From positions 62,001-126,000 of the forward strand of contig NZ_BPFA01000005.1 of the NCBI RefSeq assembly GCF_019655055.1: a stretch of 64,000 bases of DNA, given 5' to 3'. Shown here one piece after another: positions 46,982 through 56,460 of the stretch; the first letter of the stretch is position 1, and each line of letters starts with the position of its first letter. This DNA is from Shewanella sp. MBTL60-112-B2. GTDB lineage: Bacteria; Pseudomonadota; Gammaproteobacteria; Enterobacterales; Shewanellaceae. A program made the translations under genes and the position numbers. A model generated the notes under the pieces. It did no database searches, was not told the origin of the DNA, and saw only the letters and a list, made by a program, of their open reading frames with translations.

Positions 46982-48724
46982 ATGTCCGCAATCGATCTGC
47001 AACTAGAACTCTCGAAGATCATCGATAAAGAAAAAATCAAAGCGGTCTTTCAACCTATTTGTAATATCTCTACCCATAAAGTTCATGGCTTTGAAGCATT
47101 AAGCCGCGGACCTGAGCATAGTCCACTATTTTCACCTGTACCACTATTTAAAACCGCGGCTTACGAAGGTCGATTATCAGAGCTTGAAACCCTTTGTCGA
47201 CGGATCTCCATTCAGCAGTTTAAAAATATTCAGCTGCCCGGCAAGCTATTCATAAATATTTCACCTAAAGCGCTATTAGAGCCTAATCACGCTAAAGGAC
47301 TCACCCTCAGCTTAGTACAAGAGCTTGGCCTGCATCCATCTCAGGTCGTCATAGAACTATCAGAGCAATACCCCGCCGACGATATCGATCTACTAAAGTC
47401 CTGTCTCAATCACTACCGTAGCCAAGGGTTTTTAACGGCGATCGATGACTTAGGCGCGGGGTATTCAGGACTAAGACTGTGGTCGGAGCTGGCACCTGAT
47501 TATGTAAAGATTGATCGCCACTTTATCGAGTCGATAGATAGCTCATCGGTCAAACAAGAATTTGTTCGCTCTATCATCAACCTGTGCCAAAACCTCAGCT
47601 GTAAAGTGATAGCCGAAGGAATTGAAACTCAAGCGGAATTAGCAGTGTTAAAACAGCTAGGCATAGTCTATTGCCAGGGCTTTCTACTCGGCCGCCCAAC
47701 TGACTATCCCAATCGCTGCATTCCATTTGAGCCCACATTGGAGCCGACAACATTAAAGGTTCGATTTGCCGAATCGGCAGAAAGCCTTTGTTGCAGAGCC
47801 ACCACCTGTCAGTTTACTAGTAAGCTTAAACAAATTGGTGAGACATTTAATCAGCAAGCCAACCTTCAAGCCATAGTGGTAATGCAAGATGAATTGGTGA
47901 TTGGATTAGTACTAAGAAGCCAGGTGATAGAGCTATTTAGTACTCCCTACGGCCGCGCACTCCACGAAAACAGAGCCGTCGATGAAGTACTGACTACAGA
48001 GCTTATCCGTATCGAAGCCAATATGCCTATATCTCAAGTCAGCCAGCGCCTAACCAAAGAGTCCACCGATCTTGTTGTGCAGCAATTTATTATTCTCAAA
48101 CAAGGAAAATTGCTGGGCATTGGCCACACTAAAGATCTGTTAGCTAAAATCACCGATCAGAAAATTGCTATGGCGAGGCATGCTAACCCGCTAACAGGGC
48201 TTCCGGGCAATATCCCCATTCAAGAAGAGCTACTGAGATTACGCCAACAGAAAAAGCCTTTCTATCTGGCATACTTTGACCTATCTCATTTCAAACCCTA
48301 TAACGATATCTACGGATTCTGTCGAGGCGATGAAGTGATTATGGAGGTCTCACGTCTACTCTTATGTCAGCAAACTAGTAGTAACTTTATCGGCCATGTA
48401 GGAGGGGATGATTTCGTCATAATTAGTACTTGCGAGGATATTGAACATCAAGCAATGACAATTATTGATGACTTCGAAACCGCAAAGTCATCGTTTTATT
48501 CTAAGCAGCATTGGCAAGATCAGCAGATGTTAGCGGAAGATAGAAATGGCCGACAGTGCTACCACGACCTGATCTCTCTCAGCGTAGGAATACTTCCGCC
48601 CTCAATTACCATCCAGTGTAATGAACACCAGCTGTCTCTCTATAGTGCACAGGCAAAAAAACAGGCCAAACAAGCCAAAAACTCACTGAGTATTTTCTCA
48701 CTAGAAGCAAACATTAGCGCATAA
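46982..48724 (+). CDS. EAL-CBS-GGDEF c-di-GMP protein (phosphodiesterase)
   Basis: 580 residues. EAL comes first (about 10-245) with the catalytic set intact: EALSR, NISPKALLE, ELSEQ, AIDDLGAGYSGL, KIDRHFI, AEGIETQAEL and CQGFLLGRP. A CBS pair follows (about 260-390). The C-terminal GGDEF domain (about 405-570) has GGDDF near residue 474 and no RxxD site. The likely role is c-di-GMP hydrolysis; cyclase activity is doubtful because of GGDDF, although this alone does not exclude it. The CBS pair may bind adenosine nucleotides and control the enzyme. Confidence 0.92.
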   Translation: MSAIDLQLELSKIIDKEKIKAVFQPICNISTHKVHGFEALSRGPEHSPLFSPVPLFKTAAYEGRLSELETLCRRISIQQFKNIQLPGKLFINISPKALLEPNHAKGLTLSLVQELGLHPSQVVIELSEQYPADDIDLLKSCLNHYRSQGFLTAIDDLGAGYSGLRLWSELAPDYVKIDRHFIESIDSSSVKQEFVRSIINLCQNLSCKVIAEGIETQAELAVLKQLGIVYCQGFLLGRPTDYPNRCIPFEPTLEPTTLKVRFAESAESLCCRATTCQFTSKLKQIGETFNQQANLQAIVVMQDELVIGLVLRSQVIELFSTPYGRALHENRAVDEVLTTELIRIEANMPISQVSQRLTKESTDLVVQQFIILKQGKLLGIGHTKDLLAKITDQKIAMARHANPLTGLPGNIPIQEELLRLRQQKKPFYLAYFDLSHFKPYNDIYGFCRGDEVIMEVSRLLLCQQTSSNFIGHVGGDDFVIISTCEDIEHQAMTIIDDFETAKSSFYSKQHWQDQQMLAEDRNGRQCYHDLISLSVGILPPSITIQCNEHQLSLYSAQAKKQAKQAKNSLSIFSLEANISA

Positions 48725-48809
48725 ACCACCTAAGGTGGGTTATGCACCAATAAACACTTAAGCAACTGACATAACCTAAATAACTTAGGCTATAAAAAGT
48801 CTAAGTTAA

Positions 48810-49334
48810 CTACAGGTTAGGCTTAACCGTTTTTTTAAGCCATGATGCTAGCAGCTCGTTTTCGTATCGATATGGCTTGTTATTCATCTTGTTAATTGAA
48901 TACATAAAATTCATATCTGTCAGTTTCTCATCACCAGCCATAACCACTTGATCACCTTCAAGTATTTTATAGCTAAAGGTAATACGTGGTGGATAGATAT
49001 CTTTAACGACCCTGAGATCATTGGTCGTGGCACCAAATGTCGGCCTCACGTCTCCCGCTAGATCCAGATCGGTAACCACCATCTCAAGCTTTTGATCCGG
49101 TTTCAGGATCTTGCTTGCCTCTTTATTTAAACTCTTGGTCATTTGGTCGAAGGTACGCTGCTCAAAACGAGACTGAATGTCACCACTTGAGCGGATATCA
49201 CGAAAGCTATCCGGGTCTTGCCACTCAACTTTTACGACTCCGTCTTCAGTCACTGGGTTTTCAACCGCTTCATCTGTCGCCCAAGCTGAGCTAGATGCGA
49301 GTATGCCCGCTACTAGTATATGTTTAACATTCAT
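48810..49334 (-). CDS. DUF3016 periplasmic protein
   Basis: 174 residues from the ATG at 49334, which gives a signal peptide ending SSAWA. The mature part has VVKVEWQDPDSFRDIRSSGD and LEMVVTDLDLAGDVRP, a DUF3016 layout. Function unknown. Monocistronic. Confidence 0.85.
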   Translation of the reverse strand: MNVKHILVAGILASSSAWATDEAVENPVTEDGVVKVEWQDPDSFRDIRSSGDIQSRFEQRTFDQMTKSLNKEASKILKPDQKLEMVVTDLDLAGDVRPTFGATTNDLRVVKDIYPPRITFSYKILEGDQVVMAGDEKLTDMNFMYSINKMNNKPYRYENELLASWLKKTVKPNL

Positions 49335-49579
49335 ATGTGCCTCCACGGTTGAACATAAGCTAACCATTAATAACTTAACTATATAATACAAAAGCTGAAT
49401 CGCAGCTTACTCGATATTTTTCGAGTGTAGTTAATATAGTCATATTAGTAGACCATATTATAAACGAACTAGTTGCATCAAAATGCATCGAAATTTAACA
49501 GCGCCAGCCAAACAGTCCTATCGATTTACTTGCTTAGCCGTTAAGCTAAGATCACGTCGTCAGAATAGTAGTCAAAGTC

Positions 49580-49885
49580 ATGCAAAAATTAACCCCTATC
49601 ATCTTTGTCATCGTTTTGTTTAGTGGGCTGGCAGCAGCCATTTTCACTATCAACCACTCTGAAACAGCATCACAATCTGAAAGCTGGTCAGCTTTTATCT
49701 ATAAAAATGGTTACAACTCTGGTCGATATGATAAGAAAGACGATTTTGACAACTACCCAAGCTGTAAGGCTTATTCAAAGCAAGAATCCGACAAGCTTAA
49801 CGGAGTCGCCTGGGAATGCGGCTTAAACTGTGGTTTTGATTCTATGCGCCAGGGTTTTCACTGTGAAACCATGACTAATGAATAG
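49580..49885 (+). CDS. Small membrane-anchored protein, unknown
   Basis: 101 residues. One N-terminal hydrophobic segment (about 7-24, IIFVIVLFSGLAAAIF) is followed by a polar part with four cysteines (YPSCKAYS, WECGLNCGF, FHCETM), probably two disulfides in the periplasm. No family recognised. Confidence 0.65.
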   Translation: MQKLTPIIFVIVLFSGLAAAIFTINHSETASQSESWSAFIYKNGYNSGRYDKKDDFDNYPSCKAYSKQESDKLNGVAWECGLNCGFDSMRQGFHCETMTNE

Positions 49886-50183
49886 CGAATAGTTCACAAT
49901 CGCTAATTAAGTCTCTTACTCTTACTGCACATTAATTTTGCGCTGACATTCCTCATTATTATTTGCTATTAGTCCCGCTTCTTAGCTTTGCCAAATCAAT
50001 CGCCATATCCCTACTCACGAACCTGTTCACTTTTCGTTCAGCTCGGGTACATGTTACATCCGCTAACATTCGTATCAAGTTAAAGCGTACCACCGAGGAA
50101 AGCTCTTAAGTCTGCCGATATTTATCCAGCTAAGAGTAAGGATTTCTGAAGCGGGTTCCCCATTTTATTATTTGGAGTCAAAT
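49886..50183. other. Intergenic, no gene seen
   Basis: Just under 300 bases between two small secreted-protein genes. It contains a weak CTCTTA/TAAGAG pair near 50105-50140 and presumably the promoter of the gene at 50184. No ORF or clear RNA is supported. Confidence 0.4.
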
Positions 50184-50492
50184 ATGAATTACTCGAATAC
50201 TAGCAAAATCCCTTTTTCTGGCCGTATGGCATTTATCGCCGCACTACTAATGACATTTAGCTTTATCGGCCAGGCTAATGCCAATGAATTTACCCCGAAA
50301 GAGCAAGCCGCCATTGCTGAGCATTACGAAATTCTGGCCGACCATCAAGCTGAGTCAGACCAAGCACTTGAGTCAAAGATGCAGGCTGAATTTGATGAGC
50401 AGATGCAAGATTCTGAGCAAGAATATATGGAGCTCGCTTGTGCCACTCACGGGCTAGAATTCGATAGCGAATCTACAGTCTGTCACGAATAG
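50184..50492 (+). CDS. Small secreted protein, unknown
   Basis: 102 residues from the ATG at 50184 with GGAG before it; a TTG at 50172 is the alternative. The signal peptide ends in QANA. The mature protein is acidic, helical and rich in Gln/Glu (LADHQAESDQALESKMQ), with two cysteines in the last 20 residues. No family recognised. It ends before a strong terminator. Confidence 0.7.
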   Translation: MNYSNTSKIPFSGRMAFIAALLMTFSFIGQANANEFTPKEQAAIAEHYEILADHQAESDQALESKMQAEFDEQMQDSEQEYMELACATHGLEFDSESTVCHE

Positions 50493-50571
50493 CGCTAACG
50501 AGAGCTCATAACTGATAGCTAAAGCGATTGTGATGAAAGCCATCGGTAAATACCACCAGTGAACACGCAAT

Positions 50572-50601
50572 AAAAAACGAGGCCATTTGGCCTCGTTTTT
50601 T
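50572..50601. terminator. Bidirectional terminator
   Basis: Perfect 13-bp stem AAAAAACGAGGCC/GGCCTCGTTTTTT with an ATTT loop, between convergent genes ending at 50492 and 50628. Confidence 0.93.
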
Positions 50602-50627
50602 ATTGTTCTCAAAGCTGACTATCTACC

Positions 50628-51137
50628 TTAAAAAGGAAATGCCGCACTTAATTGTGGGTAAGCAGCCTTTAGCTGCTTCTTCTTATGCGAGAACTTTTTA
50701 CCCGCAGGGTTTGCCTGACCCGATGGCACATAAGGTAGCTCATCATCGGCACGCTCTTCATAAAGTTGGCCAGCAATCAGATCGTATTCATCTACGAAAG
50801 GATAGGCAGAGCCGTCTTTCTCTGGCCATTGTGGCAAATTGCCCAGTTCATCTGGCGACTCAACCACTTTGTCGTACCACTCCTCGCCCAGAGAGATTAA
50901 GAAACAACGAAACTCAGCAAAGGCATATTCAGAATCACAGCCTGTAATAATATAAGCTGCGCCCCAAACTGCCCAAGAATAAGAACGACGCATCTGCTGA
51001 CCAAATATCTTGTCAAAATCTCGCAGGTCGTCATTACTCAAGGGGCTCAATTTCTGTTTGAGTGCCTCGGCAAGCTCTGTTTGATCTTGTTGTGGTGATG
51101 TTCGGGTCACTAACGCCCAAAACTCAGATTCAGTCAT
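50628..51137 (-). CDS. DUF4240 domain protein
   Basis: 169 residues starting MTESEFWALVTRTSPQQDQ, with DFDKIFGQQMRRSYSWAVWGAAYII, the DUF4240 pattern, and GEEWYDKVVESPDELG. These small cytoplasmic proteins have no known function. Monocistronic. Confidence 0.85.
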   Translation of the reverse strand: MTESEFWALVTRTSPQQDQTELAEALKQKLSPLSNDDLRDFDKIFGQQMRRSYSWAVWGAAYIITGCDSEYAFAEFRCFLISLGEEWYDKVVESPDELGNLPQWPEKDGSAYPFVDEYDLIAGQLYEERADDELPYVPSGQANPAGKKFSHKKKQLKAAYPQLSAAFPF

Positions 51138-51302
51138 CGGATTCTCTAATAGTACGGTGTAATGCCGGCTATTCTAGCGCATTCCCCACCAGCTTAGCTA
51201 AACAATCTCACTGCTGAGCAAGTTGGGTTATAGACGCGACCCGCCGTTTTTTTTAAACTCATGACAACAACTAAATAAAAAATATGAGGCTTTAGGCACT
51301 CA

Positions 51303-51698
51303 ATGACAAAACCACATCCACTTTTAGCGATTTTGATGTTCCTCTACACACTACTCGCAGTAGCAGCCCTTTGGCGCACCTTTACCACTCAAGCTTTCGA
51401 TCTATTAACGCTGGGGGTGTTTCCAGTACTTTACGGCCTTTTTATGCGCCGATTTTGGGCAGGGGTAGTGCTAAAGATCTATCTGACAATTCAAACTGTT
51501 GCTCTACTCGCATTGGCGACTGCTGCCGTTATCGCTTACCAGATCACTCCGGAAGACGTCAAAGTCATCGTTAATGGGCAGAATATCCCTATCGGCGCCA
51601 TTGTAGTGGTAGCACTTATTGCGATGACCTTTCAGTTCTGGGTCGCATTTAGCCCCAAGACTCGTCACTACTTAAAGCCAGAAGACGTCGCCTCATAA
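51303..51698 (+). CDS. Small integral membrane protein, unknown
   Basis: 131 residues with four hydrophobic segments (about 8-25, 33-48, 54-78, 97-118) and no recognisable domain. It lies 94 nt upstream of the double-receiver gene on the same strand, so a shared transcript is possible. Confidence 0.7.
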   Translation: MTKPHPLLAILMFLYTLLAVAALWRTFTTQAFDLLTLGVFPVLYGLFMRRFWAGVVLKIYLTIQTVALLALATAAVIAYQITPEDVKVIVNGQNIPIGAIVVVALIAMTFQFWVAFSPKTRHYLKPEDVAS

Positions 51699-51791
51699 GC
51701 ATTTACGGGCAACCGCTCTCCTTTACGTTTGCCCTGCTTCATTAGCGCCAAACTTTATTATAGAAATACAATTAAATCGGTACCTTAATTT

Positions 51792-52589
51792 ATGCGCCAC
51801 TTACAGCCAAGCGAACTATCAATCTTGCTGGTCGAGCCGTCTGATACTCAAAGAAAAATCATTAGTCAGCGCCTTCAAAGCGAAGGGGTTAAACAGATCC
51901 AAGCCGCCACCAACCTTGCTCAGGCGTTGCAGATCATCAATCGCCACCAGCCCGACCTTGTTGCCAGTGCTATGCACTTTGAAGATGGCACCGCTTTGGA
52001 GTTGCTGCAACAGATCAAGTCATCGCAGCATTTTAGTGACATTCAATTTATGCTGGTATCTAGCGAGTGTCGCCGCGAACAACTTGAGGACTATCGTCAA
52101 TCCGGTGTTGTCGCAATATTGCCTAAACCTTTTACCGCGGAACACTTAGGCAAGGCATTAAATGCCACTATCGACTTTCTTAGCCATGATGAATTAGATT
52201 TGACCCACTTTGATGTACAGGATTTACGTGTACTAGTAGTCGATGATAGCAAGATGGCACGTAACGTCATTAAACGCACCATTACCAATCTCGGCTTAAG
52301 ACTTATCACCGAGGCGCAAGATGGCCAAGAAGCCATTGAACTGATGCAACAACAGATGTTTGACTTAGTGATCACCGACTACAACATGCCAAGTGTCGAT
52401 GGTTTAGCGCTGACTCAGTTTATTCGTAACGATAGCCAACAATCCCATATTCCTATCTTAATGGTGTCTTCCGAAGCCAATGAAACCCATTTAAATAACG
52501 TTTCTCAGGCCGGAGTCAATGCGCTGTGCGATAAACCTTTTGAGCCAAATACCGTGAAACAGATCCTTTATCAGCTGTTAGAAGAGTAA
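51792..52589 (+). CDS. Double-receiver response regulator without output domain
   Basis: 265 residues, two REC domains. The first (about 10-125) has LLVEPSDTQRKI and an altered phospho-site: the usual Asp region reads DLVASAMHFEDG, so it may not be phosphorylated. The second (about 143-265) is canonical with VVDDSKMARNVIK and phospho-Asp in DLVITDYNMPSVDG. No output domain follows. Its partner kinase is unknown. Confidence 0.88.
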   Translation: MRHLQPSELSILLVEPSDTQRKIISQRLQSEGVKQIQAATNLAQALQIINRHQPDLVASAMHFEDGTALELLQQIKSSQHFSDIQFMLVSSECRREQLEDYRQSGVVAILPKPFTAEHLGKALNATIDFLSHDELDLTHFDVQDLRVLVVDDSKMARNVIKRTITNLGLRLITEAQDGQEAIELMQQQMFDLVITDYNMPSVDGLALTQFIRNDSQQSHIPILMVSSEANETHLNNVSQAGVNALCDKPFEPNTVKQILYQLLEE

Positions 52590-52725
52590 AAAACTGAGAA
52601 ATCGCCCCTGTTTTTGACTTTAATGCCTATTTCATAGGGTTAAAGCGCTTTTAAAATGCAGAGGCTTGTGGCATGTTACATAATGCTACTAACAAATAAA
52701 TCTACGGAAAGAAGAGACTATTCAA

Positions 52726-52998
52726 ATGAATAAGACTGAACTTGTTGCAAAAATGGCTGAATCTGCAGAACTAACTAAAGCTGAAGCCGCTCGCGCCTTA
52801 AAATCTTTTGAAGAGACAGTTGCAGAAGCAATGAAGAATGGAGATAAAATCTCTATCGTTGGTTTTGGCTCTTTCGAAACTACGCAGCGTGCAGCGCGTA
52901 CAGGTCGTAACCCACAGACTGGTAAAGAAATCCAGATCCCTGCGGCTACCGTACCTAAGTTCAAAGCAGGTAAGACGCTTAAAGATAGCGTTAACTAA
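52726..52998 (+). CDS. hupA: HU-family DNA-binding protein
   Basis: 90 residues, starting MNKTELVAKMAESAELTKAE, with the DNA-gripping arm RTGRNPQTGKEIQIPA near residues 58-73. It is a nucleoid-shaping protein of HU type; the alpha/beta subunit identity needs comparison, and hupA is given as the nearest call. A clean terminator follows. Confidence 0.93.
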   Translation: MNKTELVAKMAESAELTKAEAARALKSFEETVAEAMKNGDKISIVGFGSFETTQRAARTGRNPQTGKEIQIPAATVPKFKAGKTLKDSVN

Positions 52999-53023
52999 AT
53001 CACTGTTTCCGCAGTTAATAACT

Positions 53024-53047
53024 AAACCTCCCTTAGGAGGTTTTTTT
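53024..53047 (+). terminator. Intrinsic terminator of the HU gene
   Basis: AAACCTCC/GGAGGTTT stem with CTTA loop and T-run, about 25 nt past the stop. Confidence 0.9.
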
Positions 53048-53246
53048 ATATCTATAATTTATAGAACTAGTCTCTTCCCTCTGCCCTATCACAGTGCTTG
53101 CTGCCCTAGTATGAATCATTCCTGCTTTACCTCTAAGACCAAAAACACCTAAGCAACTGTTTTAATTCTATTAATATTTTGGCTTAGAGTTTGCTAATCC
53201 TAATACGAATCAAAAACACAATAATGTTTCTGTAAAGGGGAATAGA

Positions 53247-53939
53247 ATGAACAAGCTACTCATAAACAGCACCGCAATCCTGATTACATCGCTAGTCGGT
53301 GCATCAGCACAAGCCAGTGTTGAGGCTAATATCGGCGCGACCTCCAACTACCTATGGCGTGGTATCACCCAAACTAATGATGCTGTAGCAGTTCAAGGAG
53401 GGATAGACTATAGCCACGAATCAGGTTTCTATGCGGGGACTTGGGCTTCTAATGTCGACTTTGGCGATGACACAAGCTACGAGATTGATTTCTATACCGG
53501 CTTTGCAGGAAGCATTGGCGCAGAGTTCGAATATGACATCAGCTACCTCTATTACGCCTACCCAGATGCAAGCGGTAGCATAGACCTAGGTGAAGTCAGT
53601 GCGGCAATTAGCTGGAAATGGATAGCTGTCAGTTACTCTCACCTAGTAAACGCTGGGAGTGACGTGACGACAGAGCCCCTAGATAATACCGATATGGGTT
53701 ACTTGCAAACTACTGTCACTTACCCCCTCTCTAACACCCTATCTATTGCAGTCCACTATGGCTACTCCAGCGGCGATGTCGTCAGCGCTTGGTACGATGA
53801 AGACAGCTATGCCGATTACTCGTTATCCCTGAGTAAAGACACTGATTTTGGTAGTATCACCTTTACTGTCAGTGATACAGATCTTAAAAATGACGATGCT
53901 AAAGTTTTACTCGGATATAACTACAGTTTTGAGCTATAA
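53247..53939 (+). CDS. TorF-family putative porin
   Basis: 230 residues with a signal peptide ending SAQA. The mature N-terminus EANIGATSNYLWRGITQT is the TorF signature, and the C-terminus ends in a beta-strand with terminal aromatic and hydrophobic residues (YNYSFEL). A small outer-membrane beta-barrel is predicted; substrate unknown. Confidence 0.9.
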   Translation: MNKLLINSTAILITSLVGASAQASVEANIGATSNYLWRGITQTNDAVAVQGGIDYSHESGFYAGTWASNVDFGDDTSYEIDFYTGFAGSIGAEFEYDISYLYYAYPDASGSIDLGEVSAAISWKWIAVSYSHLVNAGSDVTTEPLDNTDMGYLQTTVTYPLSNTLSIAVHYGYSSGDVVSAWYDEDSYADYSLSLSKDTDFGSITFTVSDTDLKNDDAKVLLGYNYSFEL

Positions 53940-53948
53940 CTGACTGTT

Positions 53949-53991
53949 AAAAAGGCTATTTACTCTATTATTTAGGATAAATAGCCTTTTT
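53949..53991 (+). terminator. Intrinsic terminator of the TorF gene
   Basis: Perfect 14-bp arms AAAAAGGCTATTTA/TAAATAGCCTTTTT with a 15-nt loop, just after the stop. Confidence 0.85.
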
Positions 53992-54271
53992 AGTCGATAA
54001 GTCATTTTGGTTGCTAATTTTCAACAAGCAACTAATAAATAGCTATTTTTATAAATAATGAGCTAAAAATGTAATTTTGTTACATTGATCGCATATTTTT
54101 AAATCACACCCTGCTAAATTCCAAATTAAGCACTCACTAATAAGGTTTAATCAAGTAAGCCAACGAGTGCAGACGTTGTTTAGTTATTAACCATATGGTA
54201 TCGACAGCATTTCCTTTTAACGCTAAGCAAGCGATTCGGAACAATGGATACCTAGCTAAGAGGAATTCGTG
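53992..54271. other. Intergenic, AT-rich, no gene seen
   Basis: About 280 bases holding only the presumed promoter of the short gene at 54272. No clear repeat or RNA was seen. Confidence 0.4.
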
Positions 54272-54451
54272 ATGGCTCAGACTATTGACTTTGTGCCCAA
54301 CGATGCAGAGATGGAGGCGTATACAACGCCTAAGAATCAACAAGCCGCTGACGAGTTAGCGCACAAGAAAGAGGTGAAAAAGCGCCTCGAAGCTTACCTT
54401 GAAATGGCGCAATTAAAGCGTGATTTAAGCGAAGACGATTTTTGGGCATAA
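54272..54451 (+). CDS. Short PA3496-like protein
   Basis: 59 residues from the ATG at 54272; a GTG at 54269 is one codon earlier. AGAGGA lies upstream. The C-terminal part KKRLEAYLEMAQLKRDLSEDD resembles the short PA3496-family putative envelope integrity proteins. This is a tentative match from memory. It has no signal peptide and is followed directly by a terminator. Confidence 0.6.
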   Translation: MAQTIDFVPNDAEMEAYTTPKNQQAADELAHKKEVKKRLEAYLEMAQLKRDLSEDDFWA

Positions 54452-54473
54452 GCCCAACATAGAATCGAATAAG

Positions 54474-54506
54474 AAAAGCTCCTGATTAAATATCAGGAGC
54501 TTTTTT
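54474..54506 (+). terminator. Intrinsic terminator
   Basis: AAAAGCTCCTGAT/ATCAGGAGCTTTT stem with a 5-nt loop and T-run. It lies between the short gene and the minus-strand symporter and may serve both. Confidence 0.88.
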
Positions 54507-54540
54507 AGTTTATAGCCACGGACTATAACAATGATTATGG

Positions 54541-55920
54541 TTATCCGTTCTTCTGCGATTCCAGGTCTGTCTGGCGCTTCTTCAAGAAATACTCTCGCGT
54601 CAAGGCAAATACCACAGGGCTCAGTAGTGCCAAGGCGATAAGGTTAGGAATTGCCATCATCGCATTGAGCGTGTCTGCCAATAACCAAATAAACTCCAGC
54701 GAACTCACAGCACCGAGCGGCACCACAATTGTCCAGAGGATCCTGAATGGCTTAATGGCTTTAATACCAAACAAGAATTGCACGCACTTCTCACAGTAAA
54801 AGCTCCAACCCAAGATAGTGGTAAAGGCGAACACCGTCAGAGCGATTGCCACCACATAGTTACCGAGGGGGAAGGCATGAGAAAAGGCAAATGAAGTCAA
54901 TGCCGCACCATTCTCGCCCGACGTCCAAGCGCCCGAGACGATAATAGCCAAACCTGTGATACTACAAACAATCAAGGTATCAATAAAGGTACCTAGCATA
55001 GCTACTAGACCTTGAGCCACCGGGTTATTGGTCTGCGCTGCCGCATGGGCAATAGGTGCACTACCTAGACCCGCTTCGTTAGAGAACACACCACGAGCCA
55101 CACCAAATCGAATCGCAGCCCAGACCGCTGCACCAGCAAAGCCGCCTTGGGCTGCAACCGGATTAAATGCGCTATGTAAAATGAGTTCGATAGCCGCAGG
55201 GATCTCTGAGGCGTACACAACCAGAACTGCCACACCCGCTGCAATATAAAAAACTGTCATCATAGGCACGAGCTTGCCAGCAACATCGGCAATGCGTTTA
55301 ATACCGCCCATAAGCACAGCACCAACCAGCACCATAAGTACCACACCGGTCACCCAGTTTGGCACCCCAAAATTACTGCTCAGAGCATCGGCAACCGAGT
55401 TAGCCTGAACCGTATTACCAATACCAAAACCGGCAAGGGAACCAAACAATGCAAAGGCGGTACCCAGCCAAGCCCATTTAGCGCCCAAACCATTTTTGAT
55501 GTAATACATTGGACCACCTACGTGGTTACCATTGTCATCCACTTCGCGATACTTAACTGCGAGTACCGCCTCAGCAAACTTAGTCGCCATACCTACCAGC
55601 GCCGTACACCACATCCAAAACAGTGCACCAGGACCACCGATAAAAATTGCGGTCGCAACGCCGGCAATATTACCGGTACCAATGGTGGCCGACAGTGATG
55701 TCATCAAGGCATTAAAAGGGCTAATTTCGCCCTTCATGTTTTTATCTTTGTCAGGAATGCGCCCAGACCACAGTAGTTTAAAGCCTGTTCCCAGTTTTAA
55801 GATCGGCATCAAACGCAAACCTACGGTCAAGAATAACCCGACCCCCAGAATCATAACCAACATGGGTGTCCCCCAGACCACACCATTGATCATGCCTATA
55901 AAATTCGTAATAGCTTCCAT
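54541..55920 (-). CDS. Sodium:alanine/glycine symporter (AgcS/AlsT family)
   Basis: 459 residues, about eleven membrane segments. The family signatures include GVGLFLTVGLRL, SLSATIGTGNIAGVATAI (sodium site region), GGPMYYIKNGLG and GVARGVFSNEAGLGSAPIAHAAA. It imports alanine or glycine with Na+. It stands alone. Confidence 0.92.
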   Translation of the reverse strand: MEAITNFIGMINGVVWGTPMLVMILGVGLFLTVGLRLMPILKLGTGFKLLWSGRIPDKDKNMKGEISPFNALMTSLSATIGTGNIAGVATAIFIGGPGALFWMWCTALVGMATKFAEAVLAVKYREVDDNGNHVGGPMYYIKNGLGAKWAWLGTAFALFGSLAGFGIGNTVQANSVADALSSNFGVPNWVTGVVLMVLVGAVLMGGIKRIADVAGKLVPMMTVFYIAAGVAVLVVYASEIPAAIELILHSAFNPVAAQGGFAGAAVWAAIRFGVARGVFSNEAGLGSAPIAHAAAQTNNPVAQGLVAMLGTFIDTLIVCSITGLAIIVSGAWTSGENGAALTSFAFSHAFPLGNYVVAIALTVFAFTTILGWSFYCEKCVQFLFGIKAIKPFRILWTIVVPLGAVSSLEFIWLLADTLNAMMAIPNLIALALLSPVVFALTREYFLKKRQTDLESQKNG

Positions 55921-55995
55921 TCAAACCTCGTCGATACAGAGAATTTATCGTTATTATTTATATTTATGCTTATTTATCGTCATGTATTTAGGGCT

Positions 55996-56028
55996 TTTTG
56001 ATCTTCCATTTGAATAGCAAGATCAAAA
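55996..56028. promoter_or_regulatory. Inverted repeat upstream of the symporter
   Basis: Perfect 10-bp arms TTTTGATCTT/AAGATCAAAA with a 13-nt centre, 75-110 bp upstream of the symporter start. It may be a regulator site or weak hairpin; no known operator consensus is recognised. Confidence 0.35.
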
Positions 56029-56259
56029 GGTCCTAAAAGTTGAGGTCTATCTTTTTAGATATTAGCGCACTCAAACTTTCAAACAGAGTACAACGAATTG
56101 TTAACCTTTGGAAAGGCTAGAAAACAAACTAAAACGGACATATGAAAAGTTGTCATAACGTTTTACAACGCCATGACAACTATGAATATTGCTAGTGAGG
56201 CCTATCGCAGCGACTTATAGCGCTTGCAATTAATCTGCAGAAGTACGAGCTTATTTAAA

Positions 56260-56346
56260 CGAGATAGTTAATCGAGACAGTAGAACGAGATAGTTAAACG
56301 AGATAGTTAAACGAACTTATTTAAACGACATAGTGGAACGGGATAA
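56260..56346. repeat. 13-bp tandem array downstream of arsJ
   Basis: CGAGATAGTTAAA-like units recur with a 13-bp period: starts at 56260, 56273, 56286, 56299 and 56312, then with one-base drift near 56326 and 56339. The unit on the minus strand (TATCTCGTTTAAC) matches the segment of arsJ that encodes VISF near its end. The array therefore seems to come from the arsJ 3' end. Confidence 0.7.
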
Positions 56347-56460
56347 TAAAAGTCACAAACAATATGGCTGCCGAAATAAACAAGTCGAAAGCAGACAACC
56401 CTGCCTCTTGATAGACCCAACCAAGAGGCAACATTGCTACATAGAAGCGATTAACTTTGA
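56334..56460 (-). pseudogene. arsJ: Diverged second copy of the arsJ 3' end
   Basis: On the minus strand an open stretch reads WVYQEAGLSAFDLFISAAI then LFVTFIIPF, matching the arsJ C-terminus WVYQEAGLAACLFISAAM then LFVTFVISF almost residue for residue. Upstream of it only RFYVAM aligns loosely. There is no start and the fragment cannot be a gene by itself. The DNA differs at many third positions, so it is an old or foreign copy, not a recent duplicate. Confidence 0.75.

Noticed and set aside
54137..54343. Minus-strand frame of 68 codons opposite the short PA3496-like gene
   Set aside because: It is antisense to a better-supported short gene, with a Cys/His/Leu-rich translation and no ribosome site.
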